NCBI RefSeq assembly: GCF_009017255.1
Contig: NZ_WBZB01000013.1
Location: 1 to 64,000, forward strand
Source of the DNA: Alkaliphilus serpentinus
GTDB lineage: Bacteria; Bacillota; Clostridia; Peptostreptococcales; Natronincolaceae
DNA length: 64,000 nt
Direction: 5' to 3'
Of the stretch, positions 60,396 to 64,000 are shown piece after piece. Under the pieces are notes generated by a model, which saw only the letters and a program-made list of their open reading frames with translations, had not been told where the DNA came from and did not search any database. Every line of letters starts with the position of its first letter. Positions within the stretch are counted from its first letter, which is position 1. A program made the translations under genes and the position numbers.

Positions 60396-61175
60396 TTATC
60401 TTTTGGCTTTTCTTAATTCTTCTAATAATCTATCGTTTAAGATTTTAATATGGGTACCCTTCATTCCTAAGGATCTTGATTCGATAACCCCTGCACTTTC
60501 AAACTTCCTTAGGGCATTTACTATTACAGAACGAGTAATTCCTACTCTATCTGCTATTTTACTAGCTACTAATAACCCTTCAGTTCCATTTAGTTCATTA
60601 AATATGTGCTCTACTGCCTCAAGTTCAGAATAGGATAAGGTTCCAATTGCCATCTGAACCACTGCCTTCTTTCTAGCTTCTTCTTCAATCTCTTCATGTC
60701 TTGATCTAAGAATCTCTAATCCTACTACAGTTGAGCTATACTCAGCCATTACTAGATCTTCATCAAGAAATTCATTTTCAAATCTCGCTAGAACAAGGGT
60801 ACCGATTCTTTTTCCACTACCATTGATTGGTACAATGGTTACTAGCTTATTGTAACTTTGAACATCGTACTTAAAAATCTTCAATAACTCATCCTGTGTA
60901 ATATTGGATTTCGTTTCGGTAATACTTAAAAGCTGATCATTATACTCATCAGGGAATTTCTTTTCTGCTGTCCTTTCATCGACAATTATTGGACAATCTG
61001 ATGCATCTGTTAAGCTAACCCCTAAAACCTTCCCCTTCCAACTGGCTATATAAACATTGGCATCTAATATTTCGCTTAGTATTCTGCATAGCTCATTGAA
61101 GGATACTGGATGATCTCCTGTTTGTTGTAATATTTTGTTTATTCTTCTGGTTTTTTCTAATAATGCACTGGCCAT
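60396..61175 (-). CDS. codY: Global nutrient repressor CodY
   Basis: CodY (259 residues) senses branched-chain amino acids and GTP and controls stationary-phase genes. The N-terminal GAF domain (about 1-155) and the C-terminal winged helix ([20 protein letters not shown] and [12 protein letters not shown]) are intact. AAAGGAGG precedes the ATG. It follows hslU, the Bacillus order clpQ-clpY-codY, and is cut off from flgB by a strong terminator. Confidence 0.97.
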   Translation of the reverse strand: MASALLEKTRRINKILQQTGDHPVSFNELCRILSEILDANVYIASWKGKVLGVSLTDASDCPIIVDERTAEKKFPDEYNDQLLSITETKSNITQDELLKIFKYDVQSYNKLVTIVPINGSGKRIGTLVLARFENEFLDEDLVMAEYSSTVVGLEILRSRHEEIEEEARKKAVVQMAIGTLSYSELEAVEHIFNELNGTEGLLVASKIADRVGITRSVIVNALRKFESAGVIESRSLGMKGTHIKILNDRLLEELRKAKR

Positions 61176-61228
61176 TGATACTCCTCCTTTGTCTTGTTAA
61201 AACAATTATTATTATTTAGATTTACTAT

Positions 61229-62617
61229 TTAGATGATATATTTTTCTTCACTAAAGGTTTTAATTGTTTCCATAAGCTTTTTGTTAACAAAGCTTTTATC
61301 TATGGTTATTTCCTTCTGCTCTAACTCTGGAGCATCAAAGGATATATCCTCCAGTAGTTTTTCTACAACATTATGTAATCTTCTGGCACCAATATTGTCT
61401 CGTTGTTCATTCAACTTATAGGATATTTTGGCCAATTCTTCAATAGCATCCTCTTCGAAATTCAATTTTATATCTTCAGTTTCTAATAACATTTTATACT
61501 GGGTAAGTAAAGCATTTTTAGGTTGAGTTAAAATCGCTTTGAAGTCCTCAATGGTCAAATTATTAAGGTTCACTCTTATAGGAAATCTACCCTGTAATTC
61601 TGGTATCAAATCAGAAATTTTCGAAATATGAAAGGCTCCTGCTGCAATGAAAAGAACATGATCGGTTTTTACAGGTCCATACTTTGTCATGACCGTACTG
61701 CCCTCGACTATCGGCAAAATGTCTCTTTGTACACCTTCCCTAGAAACATCTGGTCCACCGCCACCTTCTCTACCAGCTATTTTATCTATTTCATCAATAA
61801 AGATAATACCATTCTCTTCAGCATTGCACACTGCTTGACTAATAACTTCATCCATATCAACTAGCTTTTGTGCCTCTTGTTCAGTGATGATTTTTCTAGC
61901 CTCTGCAACTGTTACTTTTTTTCTTTTGGTCTTTTTAGGAAGGATATCTCCAAGTATGTTCTGCATATTGATATTCATTTCTTCGTTTCCCATACCAGAA
62001 AAAAATCCAACTGAAGAGGGCTTGTGATCCTCTACTTCAACTTCAACCAGTTCCTTCTCTAACAAACCAGTCTCCAATTGCTTTTTAATTTGCTCCCTCT
62101 TTAATTTTTTATCAGTATCCTTTACATCAGAATTTGATGGATTGTCATCTTCTTTACCTCTAAAAAACATATCTAAAGGATTATAGGAGGTGTCCTTTCG
62201 GGGAGATGGATCCAATAGATTAATAAGCCTTTCATTAGATAAAAGTTTTGCCTTTTCATAGTTCTTTTCAATATAGATGCTTTTAGTCATTCTTATTGAG
62301 GCTTCCACTAAATCCCTTATCATAGATTCAACATCTCTTCCCACATAACCTACTTCTGTAAATTTGGTAGCTTCTACCTTTACGAAGGGTACCATAACCA
62401 ACTTAGCCAATCTTCGGGCAATTTCTGTTTTCCCAACTCCAGTAGGGCCAATCATCAGAATATTTTTGGGCTTTACCTCCTCTTTAAATTCTGATGGAAT
62501 GAGACTTCGCCTGTACCTGTTTCTTAAGGCCACTGCAACAGCTTTTTTAGCCGAATGTTGACCTATAATATATTTATCCAACTCCTCAACAATTTGCTTC
62601 GGTGTAAAATTACTCAT
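61229..62617 (-). CDS. hslU: ATP-dependent protease ATPase HslU (ClpY)
   Basis: HslU (462 residues) unfolds substrates for HslV. It has the AAA+ motifs [18 protein letters not shown], then [17 protein letters not shown] with the pore motif GYVG, Walker [11 protein letters not shown], and sensor motifs near the C-terminus ([14 protein letters not shown]). The middle I-domain (about 110-240) is present. GAGGTG precedes the ATG. Confidence 0.97.
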   Translation of the reverse strand: MSNFTPKQIVEELDKYIIGQHSAKKAVAVALRNRYRRSLIPSEFKEEVKPKNILMIGPTGVGKTEIARRLAKLVMVPFVKVEATKFTEVGYVGRDVESMIRDLVEASIRMTKSIYIEKNYEKAKLLSNERLINLLDPSPRKDTSYNPLDMFFRGKEDDNPSNSDVKDTDKKLKREQIKKQLETGLLEKELVEVEVEDHKPSSVGFFSGMGNEEMNINMQNILGDILPKKTKRKKVTVAEARKIITEQEAQKLVDMDEVISQAVCNAEENGIIFIDEIDKIAGREGGGGPDVSREGVQRDILPIVEGSTVMTKYGPVKTDHVLFIAAGAFHISKISDLIPELQGRFPIRVNLNNLTIEDFKAILTQPKNALLTQYKMLLETEDIKLNFEEDAIEELAKISYKLNEQRDNIGARRLHNVVEKLLEDISFDAPELEQKEITIDKSFVNKKLMETIKTFSEEKYII

Positions 62618-62639
62618 TAAATCACCTCACATACAATTA

Positions 62640-63173
62640 CTATAACACTTCAACACTAATATTACTATTGGTGTAAACACATATATTTGCAGCAATCTCT
62701 AAAGATTTTGTAACGATATCCTTTGCATTAAGGTTGGTATTTTGACTTAAGGCGATGGCAGCAGACAAAGCATATGCACCTCCTGAACCAATGGCAATAA
62801 CATCTTCATCGGGTTCAATTACTTCACCTGTACCACTTATTATCAACATACCATCTTTATTTAATGCAATTAGCATAGCTTCCAATTTAGTAAGGATCTT
62901 ATCTCTCCTCCAGCTTTGGGCAAGCTCTACAGCTGCACGTTTAAGATTTCCTCCATGTTTTTCGAGATAGTTTTCGAACTTCTCAGCCAGAGTAAAGGCA
63001 TCTGCCACAGAACCTGCAAAGCCTATAAGTACTTCATCATTGTAGATCTTTCGTATCTTTTTCGCATGATTCTTAATCACAATTTTTTCTCCAAGGGTAA
63101 CCTGCCCATCACCTGCTATAGCGCAGTCAATGCCATTTATTCTAGCAGCAACTATTGTTGTCCCTTTAATCAT
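62640..63173 (-). CDS. hslV: ATP-dependent protease subunit HslV (ClpQ)
   Basis: HslV (177 residues) is the proteasome-like peptidase. The start [20 protein letters not shown] places the catalytic Thr at position 5 or 6 after a four-residue propeptide. A Thr nucleophile contrasts with the Ser reported for B. subtilis Clp[15 protein letters not shown] and [14 protein letters not shown] are family blocks. GGGGGTG precedes the ATG. A strong promoter lies upstream. Confidence 0.96.
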   Translation of the reverse strand: MIKGTTIVAARINGIDCAIAGDGQVTLGEKIVIKNHAKKIRKIYNDEVLIGFAGSVADAFTLAEKFENYLEKHGGNLKRAAVELAQSWRRDKILTKLEAMLIALNKDGMLIISGTGEVIEPDEDVIAIGSGGAYALSAAIALSQNTNLNAKDIVTKSLEIAANICVYTNSNISVEVL

Positions 63174-63208
63174 TCCCTCACCCCCGGTTATTTAGTAGGT
63201 CCAACTGA

Positions 63209-63237
63209 ATATTACCACAATATGTTGATTTCTTCAA
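63209..63237 (-). promoter_or_regulatory. SigA-type promoter of hslV-hslU-codY
   Basis: TTGAAG (63232-63237) and TAATAT (63209-63214) are 17 bases apart on the minus strand, with TGG before the -10 (extended type). It lies between topA and hslV and would give a leader of about 30 bases. Confidence 0.65.
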
Positions 63238-63265
63238 CTATATTTAGCAAAATTTCTAAATTTTT

Positions 63266-64000
63266 TTAATTTTCTATGATTTCTTCATATCCACAATCTT
63301 TGTTTAAACAAGTTAAGCTTTCTTTTTTCTTTGTTTTCTTATAAACCAGTATTTCATTGCATTTAGGACAACGTTTATCTACGGGCTTATTCCAAGAAAC
63401 AAATCTACATTTTGGAAAATTACTACAACCATAGAAGAGTCTACCCTTTTTAGATCTTCTCTCTATGATATCACCATCTTCACAATGGGGACATTTTACC
63501 CCGATTTTATTTAGGATTGCTTCTGTATGGGTGCACTCTGGATAGTTACTGCAGGCTAAAAACTTTCCATACCTACCATGCTTAATTAACATTCTTTCTC
63601 CACATTCCTTACAGAGTTCATCACTCTCTTCAACCAGGTCTATTTCCTCCATATCCTTATCGGCGATTTTAAGCATTTCCTCAAAGGAATCATAGAAGGT
63701 TTTTATGATGCTCTTCCAATCCTGATTTCCATCCTCTATTTCATCTAATCTCTTTTCTAAGTCTGCCGTAAAATGAGTATCTAAAATTTCAGAAAAGTAG
63801 TTTTCCAATATTTCTGTTACGATAAATCCTAGTTCCGTCGGCTTTAAGTATCTGCTTTCCTTTTCAACGTATCCTCGGGCTAAGATGGTAGAGATTGTAG
63901 GTGAATAGGTACTTGGTCTTCCTATTCCCAGTTCCTCCATTGCCTTTACTAAAGAAGCCTCTGTATATCTAGCAGGGGGTTGTGTAAAGTGCTGTTTGGG
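63266..64000 (-). CDS. topA: DNA topoisomerase I, C-terminal part (cut by window edge)
   Basis: The reading frame runs off the window at 64000; 244 codons of the 3' part are present. The first residues (HFTQPPARYTEASLVKAMEE) and GRPSTYSPTIS are conserved core segments of type IA topoisomerases, which relax negative supercoils. Three four-cysteine zinc ribbons follow (CKEC..CSNYPEC, CPHC..CSNFPKC, CPKC..CLNKDC). The catalytic Tyr lies upstream, outside the window. The trmFO and xerC genes that follow topA in B. subtilis are absent here; hslV comes next. Confidence 0.96.
   Translation of the reverse strand, partial: PKQHFTQPPARYTEASLVKAMEELGIGRPSTYSPTISTILARGYVEKESRYLKPTELGFIVTEILENYFSEILDTHFTADLEKRLDEIEDGNQDWKSIIKTFYDSFEEMLKIADKDMEEIDLVEESDELCKECGERMLIKHGRYGKFLACSNYPECTHTEAILNKIGVKCPHCEDGDIIERRSKKGRLFYGCSNFPKCRFVSWNKPVDKRCPKCNEILVYKKTKKKESLTCLNKDCGYEEIIEN

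Noticed and set aside
63238-63265. Terminator after topA
   Set aside because: Only an AAATTT/AAATTT pairing of A and T bases is visible, too weak to call.

Overview
The window comes from an AT-rich, low-GC Gram-positive bacterium of the Clostridia. Gene order and protein sequences most resemble Alkaliphilus-type organisms; that is recognition from memory, not a database match. Every protein-coding gene I support lies on the minus strand, so transcription runs from 64000 towards 1. The layout is the long cell-envelope, motility and translation supercluster also known from Bacillus subtilis, with local differences.

Region by region, in transcription order: (i) 63266-64000, the 3' part of topA. 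(ii) 60396-63173, hslV-hslU-codY (protease plus global nutrient regulator), with a good promoter before hslV and a strong terminator after codY. (iii) 59918-60395, an AT-rich gap of 478 bases. (iv) 26823-59917, one near-continuous motility/chemotaxis cluster: flgB-flgC-fliE-F-G-H-I-J, a MotE/YlxF-like gene, fliK, flgD, a TIGR02530-type gene, flgE, swrD/flbD, motA-motB, fliL-M-Y, cheY, fliO-P-Q-R, flhB-A-F-G, a PilZ gene, cheB-A-W-C-D, sigD, a Jag-N/FapA gene and three small poorly known genes, closed by a terminator. (v) 20404-26523, rpsB-tsf-pyrH-frr, a tiny PASTA gene, uppS-cdsA-dxr: translation, then undecaprenyl, phospholipid and isoprenoid synthesis. (vi) 13292-20391, rseP, ispG, a family 2 glycosyltransferase and polC. 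(vii) 5368-13120, rimP-nusA-rnpM-ylxQ-infB-rbfA-nrnA-truB-ribF. (viii) 1-5284, rpsO, pnp, ylxY, mlpA and ymxH.

The motility cluster encodes rod and hook parts, the MS/C rings, the export gate and its ATPase complex, stators, the CheC/CheD/FliY adaptation system and SigD. Flagellin, cap (FliD), hook-associated proteins, FlgM, FliS, CheR and receptors are not here and must be elsewhere.

The parts not explained by ordinary genes are small and intergenic: a MITE-like element between dxr and cdsA; a REP-like palindrome read into the end of nrnA; two copies of a 7-base tandem repeat 19.5 kb apart in opposite orientation; a terminator-like hairpin that would hide the ymxH ribosome site; and a hairpin-rich tail at 1-192. 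Less described proteins are the single-PASTA protein, the MltG-like protein without a catalytic domain, and an unusually long MotE/YlxF-like protein with three repeats. I found no CRISPR array, tRNA, rRNA, prophage or intact transposase, and no clear new defence or biosynthetic system.
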